In this document: positions 1 to 8,288 of the stretch, piece by piece
Numbering within the stretch: the first letter of the stretch is position 1
How the letters are laid out: every line of letters starts with the position of its first letter
Source of the DNA: an uncultured Eggerthellaceae bacterium
Lineage (GTDB): Bacteria; Actinomycetota; Coriobacteriia; Coriobacteriales; Eggerthellaceae
Direction of reading: 5' to 3'
DNA length: 22,706 nucleotides
NCBI GenBank assembly: GCA_946626265.1
Contig: CAMOUE010000010.1
Coordinates: 1-22,706 of the forward strand
Translations under genes and position numbers: made by a program
The notes under the pieces: generated by a model
What the model was told of the DNA's origin: nothing
Seen by the model: only the letters and a program-made list of their open reading frames with translations
Database searches by the model: none

Positions 1-3000
1 TGAGCTCGATCATCTCGGCGGTGAGCAGCCAGCCCTCGCCCATCGAGTTGCACGTGGACAGCACCTGTTCCGCGTATTCGCCCAACGTGAAGATGTCGGT
101 AGGTTCCTCGAAGCGCTTCGATTTCTTGAGCGCGTCGGTCATGGGCTTGCGCATGGTGGCGAGCAGCTGCAACGCGGCGCGCGCGCCCACGGCGCCCTTG
201 GCCGAGCGGCCGAGCGGGTCTTTCTGGAAAATGCGCCCGACGATGCCGAACAGGAAGAACTCCACCAGGCCCGGCACGACGGCCTCGCAGCCCTCGCGCT
301 CGATCACGTCGACGACCTGGTTGTTGGCCGTCGGGTGGAACTTCACGAGAATCTCGCCGACCACGCCGACGCGCGGTTTCGTGCCCTCGCCCTGAAGCGG
401 CATGGTGTCGAAGTCCTTGACGATGGCGCGGCAGGTCTTGCCGAACTCGCGCCGGTTCGTGCCCTTCTTCACCTGGGCGCGGCAGACGTCCATCCACTTG
501 TCGAACCTGCGCTGGGCGTCGCCCTCCTCAACTTCGTACGGGCGCGTGCGGTAGAGCGCCGTCATGAGCAAGTCGCCGTACGAAAGCGCGTAAACCGCCT
601 GCTTGAGCATCGGGACGGTGAGGTCCCAACCCGAATTGTGCTCGTCGATATGGCCCTGCAGGGCAAGCGAGATGACAGGCACGTGGCCTAGGCCCGCCGC
701 CTTCAGCGCCTTGCGGATGAGCGCGATGTAGTTCGTGGCACGGCAGCCGCCGCCCGTTTGCGTGATGAGCACCGCCAGGCGGTCCGTATCGTAGCGGCCG
801 CTGGTTACGGCCTCCATAATCTGGCCTGTGACCAGGATGGACGGGTAGCAGATGTCGTTGTTGACGTATTTGAGGCCCGCATCGACCGCGCCGTGGTCGA
901 CCGACGGCAGAAGCTCGAGGTTGTAGCCGTAGGCGTGGAAGATCGGCACGAGGAGCTCGAAATGGTACGGGGCCATCTGGGGTGCCAGGATGGTGTAGCC
1001 CGATTCCTTCATCTCCTTGGTGAACTCGACGCGCGGGAACTCGGTGGTGATGACCTCCTCGACCGACGTGAACTCCTTCTGCTTCGTCTCCTCGGCTGGA
1101 TTGAACTTCACCTGGGGAAGCTCCTCGTTCACCTGGTCGCGCAGCGCGGCCAGAAGCGAGCGCACGCGGATGCGCGCAGCGCCGAGGTTCGAAACCTCGT
1201 CGATCTTCAACACGGTGTAGACCTTGCCCGCCGCCTCGAGGATCTCCTGCACCTGGTCGGTCGTCAGCGCGTCCAGTCCGCAGCCGAACGAGTTCAGCTG
1301 GATGAGGTCGAGGTCCTTGCGCTGCGTGGCCACCTTGGCGGCCGCGTACAGACGCGTGTGGTACATCCACTGGTCGACGACGCGGATAGGCCGTTCGAGC
1401 GTGCCGAGGTGCGCGATCGAATCCTCGGTGAGCACCGCCAGGCCGAAGCTCGTGAGGAGCTCGGGGATGGCGTGGTTGATCTCGGGATCGTTGTGGTAGG
1501 GACGACCTGCCAGCACGATGCCGTGCGTGCCGGTCTCTTCCATCCACCTCAGCGTCTCCTCGCCCTTGGCGCGCATATCGCGCTTGAACCTCTCGTCCTC
1601 GGCCCACGCCTCCTCGACGGCTTCTTCGATCTCGGAACGGGTGGGAAGCGCCGCATGCTTGCCGATGACGCGTTCGAACGTCTCGGTCAGCTCGAAATGC
1701 AGGCGCTTCTTGAGGTGCTCCTTCTTGTCGTAGGGCAGCCACGGGTTCAAGAACGCCGGCGCGTCGGGCTCGCGCAGCTCGTCGATGTTCAGGCGCAGCG
1801 CCTCGGAATAGCTGGCGACGATCGGGCAGTTGTAGTGGTTGCCCGCGCCCTCGTCTTCCTGGCGCTCCCACTTGGCGCAGGGCATCCAGATGAAATCGGG
1901 CTTCTTCTCGAGCAGGTTCATCACGTGGCCGTGGCTGAGCTTGGCCGGGTAGCACACCGATTCGGACGGCATCGACTCGATGCCCGCCTCGTAGGTCTTC
2001 TTGGTGGAAGCGTCCGACAAGATGACGCGGAAGCCCAGCTTGGTGAAGAACGTGAACCAGAACGGGTAGTTTTCGTACATGTTGAGCGCGCGCGGGATGC
2101 CGACCGTGCCGCGCGGGGCGTCCTCGGGCGCGAGCGGCTCGTAGTCGAACAGGCGATGTGCCTTGTAGTCGAAGAGGTTCGGCACGTTGGCCTTCTCGTC
2201 GACCACGCCGGCGCCCTTCTCGCAACGGTTGCCCGTGATGAAGCGACGGTGCTTGCCGTTGGCGTCCTTGCCGAAATCGTTGATGGTGAGCAGGCAGTGG
2301 TTCGAGCACTTCTTGCAGCGCACCGTGCGGTGCGTGGGCGTGAGCGCGCCGAGCTGCTCGAGCGTGAGCAGCGTGGTGGGCACGCCCTCGACTGCGCGGT
2401 CGCGCGCGAGCAGGGCCGCGCCGTACGCGCCCATGTTGCCGGCGATGTTGGGCCTCACCGCGTCGACGCCTGCGAGCTGCTCGAACGAGCGAAGCACGGC
2501 GTCGTTGAGGAACGTGCCGCCCTGCACGATGACATGCTCGCCCACATCGTGCGGGTCGCGAATCTTGATGACCTTGAACAGGGCGTTCTTGATGACGGAC
2601 AGCGCCAGGCCGGCGGCGATGTCGCCGACGGTGGCGCCTTCCTTCTGGGCCTGCTTCACGCGGCTGTTCATGAATACGGTGCAGCGGCTTCCCAGGTCTA
2701 CCGGATGGTCGGCCTGGATGGCGGTCTGCGCGAACTCCGAGACGTCGAGCCCCAGGCCGCTCGCGAAGCTTTCGATGAAGCTGCCGCAGCCCGAGCTGCA
2801 CGCCTCGTTGAGCATGATGTGGTCGATGACGCCGTCCTTCACGCGCAGGCACTTCATGTCCTGGCCGCCAATGTCGAGGATGAACTCGACATCGGGAAGC
2901 ATCTCGCGGGCGCCGCGGAGGTGCGCAACCGTTTCGATCTCGCCGGAGTCGACGCGCAGCGCCTCGAGCAGCAGGCCCTCGCCGTATCCGGTGACGGTCG

Positions 3001-4201
3001 AATGGCCGATGGTTATGGGCTTGCCGGCGATCTCGCCGTAGAGCTTCTCGAGCGCCGTGCGGGCGCACCCGAGCACGTCGCCTTTGTTCGAAACGTAATG
3101 AGACCAGAGAATCTTTCCGTCTTCGCTGATGAGGACGGCCTTGAACGTCGTGGAACCGGCGTCGATGCCCAGATAGGCCTCGCCTTCGTAGGTGGCAAGG
3201 TCGGCGGTCTCGACCTTCTCGGCGTCGTGGCGGCGCTTGAACTCCTCGTATTCCCCGGTGCTGGCGAACAGGGGGTCGAGGCGCGTGACTTCGGAGCCCT
3301 GCACGTCGCCGAGCTTGTGCAGGCGGTCGATGACGTCGTTCAGGCGCTCCACCTTGACGGTTTCGGAAAGCCCACCGGCGACGGCGCATCCGCTCGCCAC
3401 GAACAGGTGCGCGTTCTCGGGCACGATGATGTGCTCGTCGTCGAGGTTCAGCGTCTCGTAGAAGCGTTTGCGCAGTTCGGGGAGGTACTGCAACGGACCG
3501 CCGAGGAAAGCGATGTGACCGCGGATGGGGCGGCCGCATGCTAGGCCGCTGATGGTCTGCGTAACGACGGACTGGAAGATGCTCGCCGCGATGTCCTCCT
3601 TGCGCGCGCCCTCGTTGAGCAGTGGCTGCACGTCCGTCTTTGCGAACACGCCGCAGCGGCTCGCAATCGGGTAGATGGTCTCATGGCTCTCCGCGAGCTT
3701 GTTCAGCCCGCCTGCGTCGGTGTCGAGCAGGGCCGCCATCTGGTCGATGAACGCGCCCGTGCCGCCCGCGCATGTTCCGTTCATGCGCTGCTCGATGGAC
3801 TGGCCGAAATAGATGATCTTCGCGTCCTCGCCGCCGAGCTCGATGGCGACGTCCGTCTTGGGAATGAACGTCTCGACTGCCGTCTTGCTGGCTATGACCT
3901 CCTGGACGAACTCGACGCCGAGCCATTTCGCCAGCAGGAGGCCTCCGCTTCCCGTGATGGCAAGCGACGCGGGAACGTTGCCGTAATGTTCCGCCGCCGC
4001 CTCGAGAACATGTGCGATGGTCGCGCGAACGTCCGAATGATGCCGCTCGTAAATCGACCAGACGATCTGGTCGTTGTCGTCGAGCACCGCGAGCTTGACG
4101 GTCGTCGAGCCGACGTCTATGCCGATGCGCAGGGCAGCTTCGGGCGTCGTGCCCACCGATCCCGCTGCGATTTCGATATACTCTCTGCCTTTGTACTTCA
4201 T
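1..4201 (-). CDS. Acyl-CoA dehydratase activase, double-ATPase form (partial, 3' end outside window)
   Basis: This is an uninterrupted reading frame of 1,400 codons that leaves the window at its C-terminal side. It starts at an ATG preceded by AGGG five bases upstream. Two ASKHA-type ATPase domains of the BadF/BcrA/HgdC family are visible. The first has IGIDVGSTT at about residues 25-33 and Cys144 in GTCAGGTGAF. The second has GIDAGSTT at about 345-352 and NEACSSGCGSF with Cys468 and Cys472. In known activators such a cysteine binds a [4Fe-4S] cluster bridging a dimer. A CKKCSNHC motif follows (Cys629, 632, 636), then SVCYPAKLSHG (Cys750), MPCAKWE (Cys775), NSFGCG and TQTGGGCR, as in the DUF2229/HgdB-like C-terminal regions of this family. 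The family is thought to use ATP to deliver a low-potential electron to 2-hydroxyacyl-CoA dehydratases or benzoyl-CoA-reductase-like enzymes. The substrate is unknown here, and no dehydratase subunit genes are next to it on the visible side. The family call is firm and the role is inferred. Confidence 0.9.
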   Translation of the reverse strand, partial: MKYKGREYIEIAAGSVGTTPEAALRIGIDVGSTTVKLAVLDDNDQIVWSIYERHHSDVRATIAHVLEAAAEHYGNVPASLAITGSGGLLLAKWLGVEFVQEVIASKTAVETFIPKTDVAIELGGEDAKIIYFGQSIEQRMNGTCAGGTGAFIDQMAALLDTDAGGLNKLAESHETIYPIASRCGVFAKTDVQPLLNEGARKEDIAASIFQSVVTQTISGLACGRPIRGHIAFLGGPLQYLPELRKRFYETLNLDDEHIIVPENAHLFVASGCAVAGGLSETVKVERLNDVIDRLHKLGDVQGSEVTRLDPLFASTGEYEEFKRRHDAEKVETADLATYEGEAYLGIDAGSTTFKAVLISEDGKILWSHYVSNKGDVLGCARTALEKLYGEIAGKPITIGHSTVTGYGEGLLLEALRVDSGEIETVAHLRGAREMLPDVEFILDIGGQDMKCLRVKDGVIDHIMLNEACSSGCGSFIESFASGLGLDVSEFAQTAIQADHPVDLGSRCTVFMNSRVKQAQKEGATVGDIAAGLALSVIKNALFKVIKIRDPHDVGEHVIVQGGTFLNDAVLRSFEQLAGVDAVRPNIAGNMGAYGAALLARDRAVEGVPTTLLTLEQLGALTPTHRTVRCKKCSNHCLLTINDFGKDANGKHRRFITGNRCEKGAGVVDEKANVPNLFDYKAHRLFDYEPLAPEDAPRGTVGIPRALNMYENYPFWFTFFTKLGFRVILSDASTKKTYEAGIESMPSESVCYPAKLSHGHVMNLLEKKPDFIWMPCAKWERQEDEGAGNHYNCPIVASYSEALRLNIDELREPDAPAFLNPWLPYDKKEHLKKRLHFELTETFERVIGKHAALPTRSEIEEAVEEAWAEDERFKRDMRAKGEETLRWMEETGTHGIVLAGRPYHNDPEINHAIPELLTSFGLAVLTEDSIAHLGTLERPIRVVDQWMYHTRLYAAAKVATQRKDLDLIQLNSFGCGLDALTTDQVQEILEAAGKVYTVLKIDEVSNLGAARIRVRSLLAALRDQVNEELPQVKFNPAEETKQKEFTSVEEVITTEFPRVEFTKEMKESGYTILAPQMAPYHFELLVPIFHAYGYNLELLPSVDHGAVDAGLKYVNNDICYPSILVTGQIMEAVTSGRYDTDRLAVLITQTGGGCRATNYIALIRKALKAAGLGHVPVISLALQGHIDEHNSGWDLTVPMLKQAVYALSYGDLLMTALYRTRPYEVEEGDAQRRFDKWMDVCRAQVKKGTNRREFGKTCRAIVKDFDTMPLQGEGTKPRVGVVGEILVKFHPTANNQVVDVIEREGCEAVVPGLVEFFLFGIVGRIFQKDPLGRSAKGAVGARAALQLLATMRKPMTDALKKSKRFEEPTDIFTLGEYAEQVLSTCNSMGEGWLLTAEMIEL

Positions 4202-4363
4202 ATGCGCCCTTATTTGATGGGTGTCTAGTCATTAACCTTTGTATTGTACCAATGAAGAAAGACGGCCTTCGTTCCTTGAGGGAAACGTCACAACGACGTT
4301 AAGTTAGGCCACGCGCTCCCGCGTACACCGCGCTCGGCCCGGCACCGCGGATGCGCGCTGGAT

Positions 4364-4493
4364 CAAAAGTGTTGGCTGCAAAATCGCACTTGTATATTGG
4401 AATTTGCTGCAAAAATGCGCTTGTTTATATATACAAGTGCGTATTTGCAGCATTTTTCGCCAAACAAGTTCGATTTTGCAGCCAACACTTTTG
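4364..4493. repeat. Palindromic repeat element A (four ~22-bp units, perfect 23-bp terminal inverted repeats)
   Basis: The ends 4364-4386 and 4471-4493 are perfect inverted repeats of 23 bp, starting CAAAAGTGTTGGCTGCAAAA. Pairing continues past one mismatch for six more bases. Inside are four copies of a unit with core CTGCAAAATCGCACTTGT. Two are in forward orientation (4376-4397, 4407-4428) and two in reverse (4429-4450, 4460-4481). The two middle copies form an inner imperfect palindrome centred near 4428, with two of its four mismatches being G-T wobbles if transcribed. The element is clearly richer in A and T than its surroundings. The same unit recurs about 18 kb away in element B. No target-site duplication or coding capacity was seen. 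It could be a MITE- or REP-like element, a protein-binding array or a structured RNA. Confidence 0.9.
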
Positions 4494-4573
4494 CATAGGG
4501 CAAACACCGGGCTGCGTGCAAGGAAAAACCGGGGACGGACAAGCCCTCGCCCGCCGCAAAGCCGTCCAAGCTC

Positions 4574-4669
4574 GCGCCCGACCTGGGGCCGGGCCGAACC
4601 CGCCCATGCCTGCACGCGCCTTTTCAGCGCACGCCCGTGCCCGACCCGGGGCCGGGCCGAACCCGCCCA
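4574..4669. repeat. Pair of GC-rich 33-bp direct repeats
   Basis: Copies at 4574-4606 and 4637-4669 match at 31 of 33 positions and share GGGGCCGGGCCGAACCCG. Start-to-start spacing is 63 bases. The pair lies 11-106 bases downstream of the PFL stop codon. The sequence can form short GC-rich hairpins but has no U-tract, so a role in transcription termination is possible but unproven. Confidence 0.75.
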
Positions 4670-4679
4670 AACCCGTGCG

Positions 4680-6044
4680 CTAGTTCTTGAGCGAGTTGAT
4701 CGGCGCGGGCATGCGTCCGCCACGATGGGCGAATACGGTTCCGGCATGCCCGTTCACCGGCATGACCGGCGCGTAACCGAGCAGGCCGCCGAACTCGACG
4801 CGGTCGCCGACCTTCTTGCCGATCGCGGGGATGAGGCGCACGGCCGTCGTCTTGTTGTTGATCATGCCAATCGCGCACTCGTCTGCGATGATGCCGAATA
4901 TGGCTTCCTGCGACGTGTCGCCCGGGATGGCGATCATGTCGAGACCGACCGAGCAGACGCAGGTCATGGCCTCGAGCTTCTCCAACGTGAGCGCGCCCAT
5001 CTCGGCCGCCCTGATCATCCCGGCATCCTCGGACACGGGGATGAACGCACCGGAAAGGCCGCCGACCGAGCTCGACGCCATGACGCCGCCCTTCTTCACG
5101 GCGTCGTTGAGCATGGCGAGCGCCGCGGTCGTTCCCGGACCGCCGCACGTGCCCACCCCGATCGCCTCGAGAATCTCGGCGACCGAGTCGCCTTCCGCAG
5201 GTGTCGGTGCCAGCGACAAGTCCAAAATGCCCTTCGCGACGCCGAGGCGCCTCGACGCCTCGCGCGCCATGAGCTCGCCTGCGCGCGTGATCTTGAACGC
5301 CGTAGCCTTGATCTCCTCGGCGACCGTCGTGAGGTCGGCGTCCTTCGGAAGCTTCGTCAGGACCGCGCGCACGACGCCCGGACCCGAGACGCCGACGTTG
5401 ATCACCTCGTCGGCCTCGCCCGACCCGTGGAACGCGCCGGCCATGAAGGGGTTGTCCTCGACGGCGTTGCAGAACACGACGAGCTTTCCCGCGCCGATGC
5501 AGTCGCGGTCGGCCGTCGCCTCGGCCGCCTGCTTGATGATGCCCGCCATCTTGAACGCCGCATCCATGTTGATGCCCGCGCGCGTCGAGCCGACGTTCAC
5601 CGACGAGCACACGAAATCGGTCATGGCGAGCGCGGCGGGAATGGAATCCATGAGCTTGTTGTCGGCCTTCGAGGCGCCTTTGTGCACGAGGGCGGAAAAG
5701 CCCCCGACGAAATCGACGCCGACCTGCTTGGCCGCACGGTCCATGGCCTGCGCGATGGGAGAAAGGTCTTCTTGGGTCACGGCCGCGCATATCTCGGCGA
5801 CCGGGGTCACGGAAATGCGCTTGTTGACGATGGGAATGCCGAACTCTCGCTCTAGCTGCTCGACCGTCGGCACGAGCTTCTCGGCGGCGGTCGTCATGCG
5901 GTCGTACACCTTGAGCGCCACGGTGTTCACGTCGGCATCGGTGCACCCACGCAAGTTCATGCCAAGCGTTACCGTTCGGATATCGAGGTGCTGCTCGGCG
6001 ACCATCGCGATTGTTTCGGCTACTTCAGCAGGTGTGATTTGCAT
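4680..6044 (-). CDS. PFL family protein (DUF711/UPF0210)
   Basis: The product is 454 residues, the usual full length for this family. Characteristic stretches are visible: RTVTLGMNLRGC near the N-terminus, FVGGFSALVHKGAS, VNVGSTRAGINMDAAFKMA, GVSGPGVV, GTCGGPGTTAALAMLNDAVKKGG and the C-terminal GYAPVMPVNGHAGTVFAHRGGR. The family shares the glycyl-radical-like (PFL) fold name, but its biochemical activity is not established. In many genomes it sits beside a small ACT-domain protein, and no such partner is present here. The ATG is preceded by AGGGGAAGCC, a good ribosome binding site, and lies 37 bases after the tlyA stop, so it is probably the last gene of the asd-tlyA run. The family call is firm and the function is unknown. 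Confidence 0.92.
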   Translation of the reverse strand: MQITPAEVAETIAMVAEQHLDIRTVTLGMNLRGCTDADVNTVALKVYDRMTTAAEKLVPTVEQLEREFGIPIVNKRISVTPVAEICAAVTQEDLSPIAQAMDRAAKQVGVDFVGGFSALVHKGASKADNKLMDSIPAALAMTDFVCSSVNVGSTRAGINMDAAFKMAGIIKQAAEATADRDCIGAGKLVVFCNAVEDNPFMAGAFHGSGEADEVINVGVSGPGVVRAVLTKLPKDADLTTVAEEIKATAFKITRAGELMAREASRRLGVAKGILDLSLAPTPAEGDSVAEILEAIGVGTCGGPGTTAALAMLNDAVKKGGVMASSSVGGLSGAFIPVSEDAGMIRAAEMGALTLEKLEAMTCVCSVGLDMIAIPGDTSQEAIFGIIADECAIGMINNKTTAVRLIPAIGKKVGDRVEFGGLLGYAPVMPVNGHAGTVFAHRGGRMPAPINSLKN

Positions 6045-6081
6045 GGCTTCCCCTGTCCACGAACGCCATCAGGTAATGGGA

Positions 6082-6834
6082 TTATAGCGCGAGGGACTCG
6101 GCTTCGAACACCGCGCGCACGAGATACTCGATGTTACCCGATTGCTTGCCCTTGATGGGCGATTCGATGACGCCCGTGCACGTGAAGCCGGCATCCTCGA
6201 GCGCGGCGCCCACCTCGGCGACCGTACGCTCGCGGACATCGGCATCGCGCACGACGCCCCTCTCGTCGGTTTCGTCATGGCTCGATTCGAACTGGGGTTT
6301 GACCAGGCCGATGAACACAGATCCCCCATGGCACAAAGCGGCGAACACCGGCGCGAGGCTCGCGAGCCCGATGAAGCTGAGATCGGCGACGACCAAGTCG
6401 AACGGCGCGCCGAGCTCGGCCGGATCGGCAATCCGCACGTTCGTCCGCTCGTGCACGTGCACGCGCGGGTCCTGACGCAGCTTCCAGTCCAAGTCTCCGT
6501 AACCGACGTCGACCGCCGCGACCGACGCGGCGCCGGCCTGCAGCAAGCAGTCGGTGAACCCCCCATGGGAGCACCCGATGTCGGCGCATTTCAAGCCGGT
6601 GACGTCCTGGCCGAACGCGTCGAGCGCCGCCTGAAGCTTCGTTCCGCCGCGCGTCACGAACCTCTTCCTGCCTTTCACCTGGATGTCGGCATCGGGTGCG
6701 ACCTTCGCGGCCGCGCTCGTGGCGTACTCGTCCCCGACCTTCACCTCGCGCGCCAGTACGGCACGCAGGGCCTCCGCCTCGTCGGCGAAGACCCCGCGTT
6801 CCACGAGCAGTTTGTCGAGCCTTACCTTCTTCAT
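6082..6834 (-). CDS. tlyA: TlyA family rRNA (cytidine-2'-O)-methyltransferase
   Basis: The product is 250 residues with an N-terminal S4 RNA-binding domain (about 1-60; VRLDKLLVERG, VTRGGTKL) and a Rossmann methyltransferase domain of the FtsJ/TlyA type. The SAM-binding loop reads DIGCSHGGFTDCLLQAG (about 85-101). The family more often has GASTGG there, so this loop is a variant. A likely K-D-K-E catalytic set is K67, D151 (DLSFI), K179 (VKPQFE) and E236 (SGNIEYL). In mycobacteria TlyA 2'-O-methylates 16S and 23S rRNA and affects capreomycin sensitivity. Older annotations call it haemolysin. It lies 42 bases after asd and 37 before the PFL gene. No clear Shine-Dalgarno sequence precedes the ATG, so translation may be coupled or rely on the upstream gene. 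Confidence 0.93.
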   Translation of the reverse strand: MKKVRLDKLLVERGVFADEAEALRAVLAREVKVGDEYATSAAAKVAPDADIQVKGRKRFVTRGGTKLQAALDAFGQDVTGLKCADIGCSHGGFTDCLLQAGAASVAAVDVGYGDLDWKLRQDPRVHVHERTNVRIADPAELGAPFDLVVADLSFIGLASLAPVFAALCHGGSVFIGLVKPQFESSHDETDERGVVRDADVRERTVAEVGAALEDAGFTCTGVIESPIKGKQSGNIEYLVRAVFEAESLAL

Positions 6835-6876
6835 GAAAGCGATGACACGAATGGAAGAGCTTGCGCGGGCGCCTCC

Positions 6877-7923
6877 TTACGGAAGGAGGAGCTGCGCGAT
6901 CTGGACGGCGTTCAGCGCCGCACCCTTGCGGATCTGGTCGCCCACGCACCAGAACTGCAGCCCGTTGTCGACGGTCGGGTCGACGCGCAGGCGGCCGACG
7001 TACACGTCGTCGGTGCCTTCGAGCATGCCGGGCATGGGGTACACGTTGTTCGTCGGATCGTCCATCATGGTGACGCCCGCGGCAGACTCGAGCGCGGCAC
7101 GGGCCGCCTCGAGCGAGATAGGACGCTCGAAATCAACGTTGACGGACTCGGCATGGCAACGCAGCGACGGAACGCGCACGCAGGTGGGCGCGACGGCGAT
7201 GTCGGCATGGAAGATCTTCTTGGTCTCGACGACCATCTTCCACTCCTCCTTCGTCGAACCATCGTCCATGAACACGTCGATGTGGGGAATGCAGTTGAAC
7301 GCGATCTGATGGGCGAACGCGGAAATCGTGAGCTCGTCGCCGCGCTTGCCGTCGAGGAACTCGCGCGTCTGGTCGTACAGCTCGGCCATCGCGGGCGCGC
7401 CGGCACCGCTCGCCGCCTGGTAGGACGACACGACGACGCGCTTGATGGGCGACACGTCGTGCAGCGCCTTCAGGGGAAGAGACATGATGATGGTCGTGCA
7501 GTTCGGGTTGGCGATCACGCCGTTATGCCATTTCACGTCGTCGGGGTTCACCTCGGGAACCACGAGCGGCACGTCCTCGTCCATGCGGAACGCGCTGGAA
7601 TTGTCGACCATGACGGCACCGGCTGCGGTAACCGCCTCGCGCATCTGCTTCGAGACGCCGGCGCCGGCCGAGAACAGGGCGATGTCGACGCCCTCGAACG
7701 CCTCGGGGGTCATCTCCTGCACGGTGAGCTCGCCGGCCGGGACCTTGCCGCAGCCGCCGAACTCTATCTTCTTGCCCGCCGAACGGGCACTGGCGAGCGC
7801 GCGGACTTCGGCAGCGGGAAAGTCGAGGTCGTGGAGGACCTTCATGAATTCCTGGCCGACGGCGCCGGTTGCGCCGGCAACTGCCACTACGGGGTTTGCG
7901 GGAATTTCCTTGCTCCAAGTCAT
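6877..7923 (-). CDS. asd: Aspartate-semialdehyde dehydrogenase
   Basis: The product is 348 residues, a normal length for the family. It reduces L-aspartyl phosphate with NADPH to aspartate semialdehyde, the branch point to lysine/diaminopimelate, threonine and methionine. The N-terminal dinucleotide-binding loop reads VAGATGAVGQ (about 14-24). The catalytic cysteine is Cys142 in NPNCTT, and the probable base is His257 in RVPSLRCH. The C-terminal GDQIRKGAALNAVQIAQLLL is typical. A strong ribosome binding site (AGGAGG, 5 bases before the ATG) supports the start. It is the second gene of a closely spaced minus-strand run, 41 bases after a small cysteine-rich protein gene and 42 bases before tlyA. 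Confidence 0.96.
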   Translation of the reverse strand: MTWSKEIPANPVVAVAGATGAVGQEFMKVLHDLDFPAAEVRALASARSAGKKIEFGGCGKVPAGELTVQEMTPEAFEGVDIALFSAGAGVSKQMREAVTAAGAVMVDNSSAFRMDEDVPLVVPEVNPDDVKWHNGVIANPNCTTIIMSLPLKALHDVSPIKRVVVSSYQAASGAGAPAMAELYDQTREFLDGKRGDELTISAFAHQIAFNCIPHIDVFMDDGSTKEEWKMVVETKKIFHADIAVAPTCVRVPSLRCHAESVNVDFERPISLEAARAALESAAGVTMMDDPTNNVYPMPGMLEGTDDVYVGRLRVDPTVDNGLQFWCVGDQIRKGAALNAVQIAQLLLP

Positions 7924-7964
7924 GGTTGCCTCCTCAATGGTCGTCTACCGTGGCGCCTGGCACA

Positions 7965-8180
7965 TTAGAAATTGATCTCTATACCGTTTTCCTCGGCATA
8001 TTTGCCCTTGCGGAGATTGCAAACCGAAAGGGCCTTGTCGTTGTACAGATGGTACGTCTTGTAGCCGCAGTTCCCGTATCCGCTGCAAGAACGGCATTTG
8101 ATCTTCTCGACGTCGATCCCCTCGAGATCCGCATCGGTCAGCTGCTTGATACGTCCTGCGAGCTTAGGAGAAACCGCCAT
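7965..8180 (-). CDS. Small four-cysteine protein, unknown function
   Basis: The predicted product is 71 residues with Cys29, Cys32, Cys38 and Cys54 (C-x2-C-x5-C-x15-C) in a segment rich in Tyr and Gly. This spacing could bind zinc or an iron-sulfur cluster, but no named family was recognised. The reading frame is supported by a good ribosome binding site (GAGGGGG, 4 bases before the ATG), by protein-like composition unlike the shadow frames, and by its position 41 bases before asd in the same direction. It is probably the first gene of the asd-tlyA-PFL transcription unit. No signal peptide or membrane segment is visible, so it is likely cytoplasmic. Confidence 0.8.
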   Translation of the reverse strand: MAVSPKLAGRIKQLTDADLEGIDVEKIKCRSCSGYGNCGYKTYHLYNDKALSVCNLRKGKYAEENGIEINF

Positions 8181-8212
8181 GCTGCCCCCTCGTTCAATCC
8201 GCGTTCACTGCG

Positions 8213-8218
8213 CTTATA
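8213..8218 (-). promoter_or_regulatory. Possible -10 box for the small protein-asd-tlyA-PFL run
   Basis: TATAAG on the minus strand lies 32 bases before the ATG of the four-cysteine protein, which would give a leader of about 26 bases containing the GAGGGGG ribosome binding site. The -35 region falls inside the hairpin at 8224-8245 and does not match consensus well, so this is tentative. Confidence 0.35.
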
Positions 8219-8223
8219 CTGCA

Positions 8224-8245
8224 AGGGCCCGGTTGCCCGGGCCCT
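8224..8245 (-). terminator. GC-rich hairpin after the M28-like gene
   Basis: There is a perfect 9-bp stem (AGGGCCCGG paired with CCGGGCCCT) around a 4-base loop, 43 bases downstream of the M28-like stop codon. No U-tract follows on the minus strand (TGCAGTATAAG), so if it terminates transcription it does so as a U-poor hairpin. It resembles the hairpins at 16431-16465 and 18650-18702, which also begin AGGGC and end GCCCT. Confidence 0.6.
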
Positions 8246-8288
8246 CATCCTTAAGGTTCTGGTCGAACCAGCTCGGATTATATCATCG

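Larger units (their letters stand above)
4202..4679. other. Non-coding interval between the PFL gene and the activase gene
   Basis: No reading frame here looks like a gene. Frames that cross it run through the repeats and have skewed composition. Reading from the PFL side it contains two GC-rich direct repeats, then palindromic element A, then about 160 bases leading to the activase start. A possible minus-strand -10 sequence (TACAAT, positions 4248-4243) lies about 40 bases before the activase ATG, but no convincing -35 box could be found, so it is not listed as a promoter. Confidence 0.7.

Noticed and set aside
528..3544. Very long open frames on both strands overlapping the activase gene
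   Set aside because: They are rich in Arg, Ala and His (minus) or Val, Asp and Leu (plus) and lack any family motif. They are shadows of the high-GC activase frame, which carries all the recognisable motifs.
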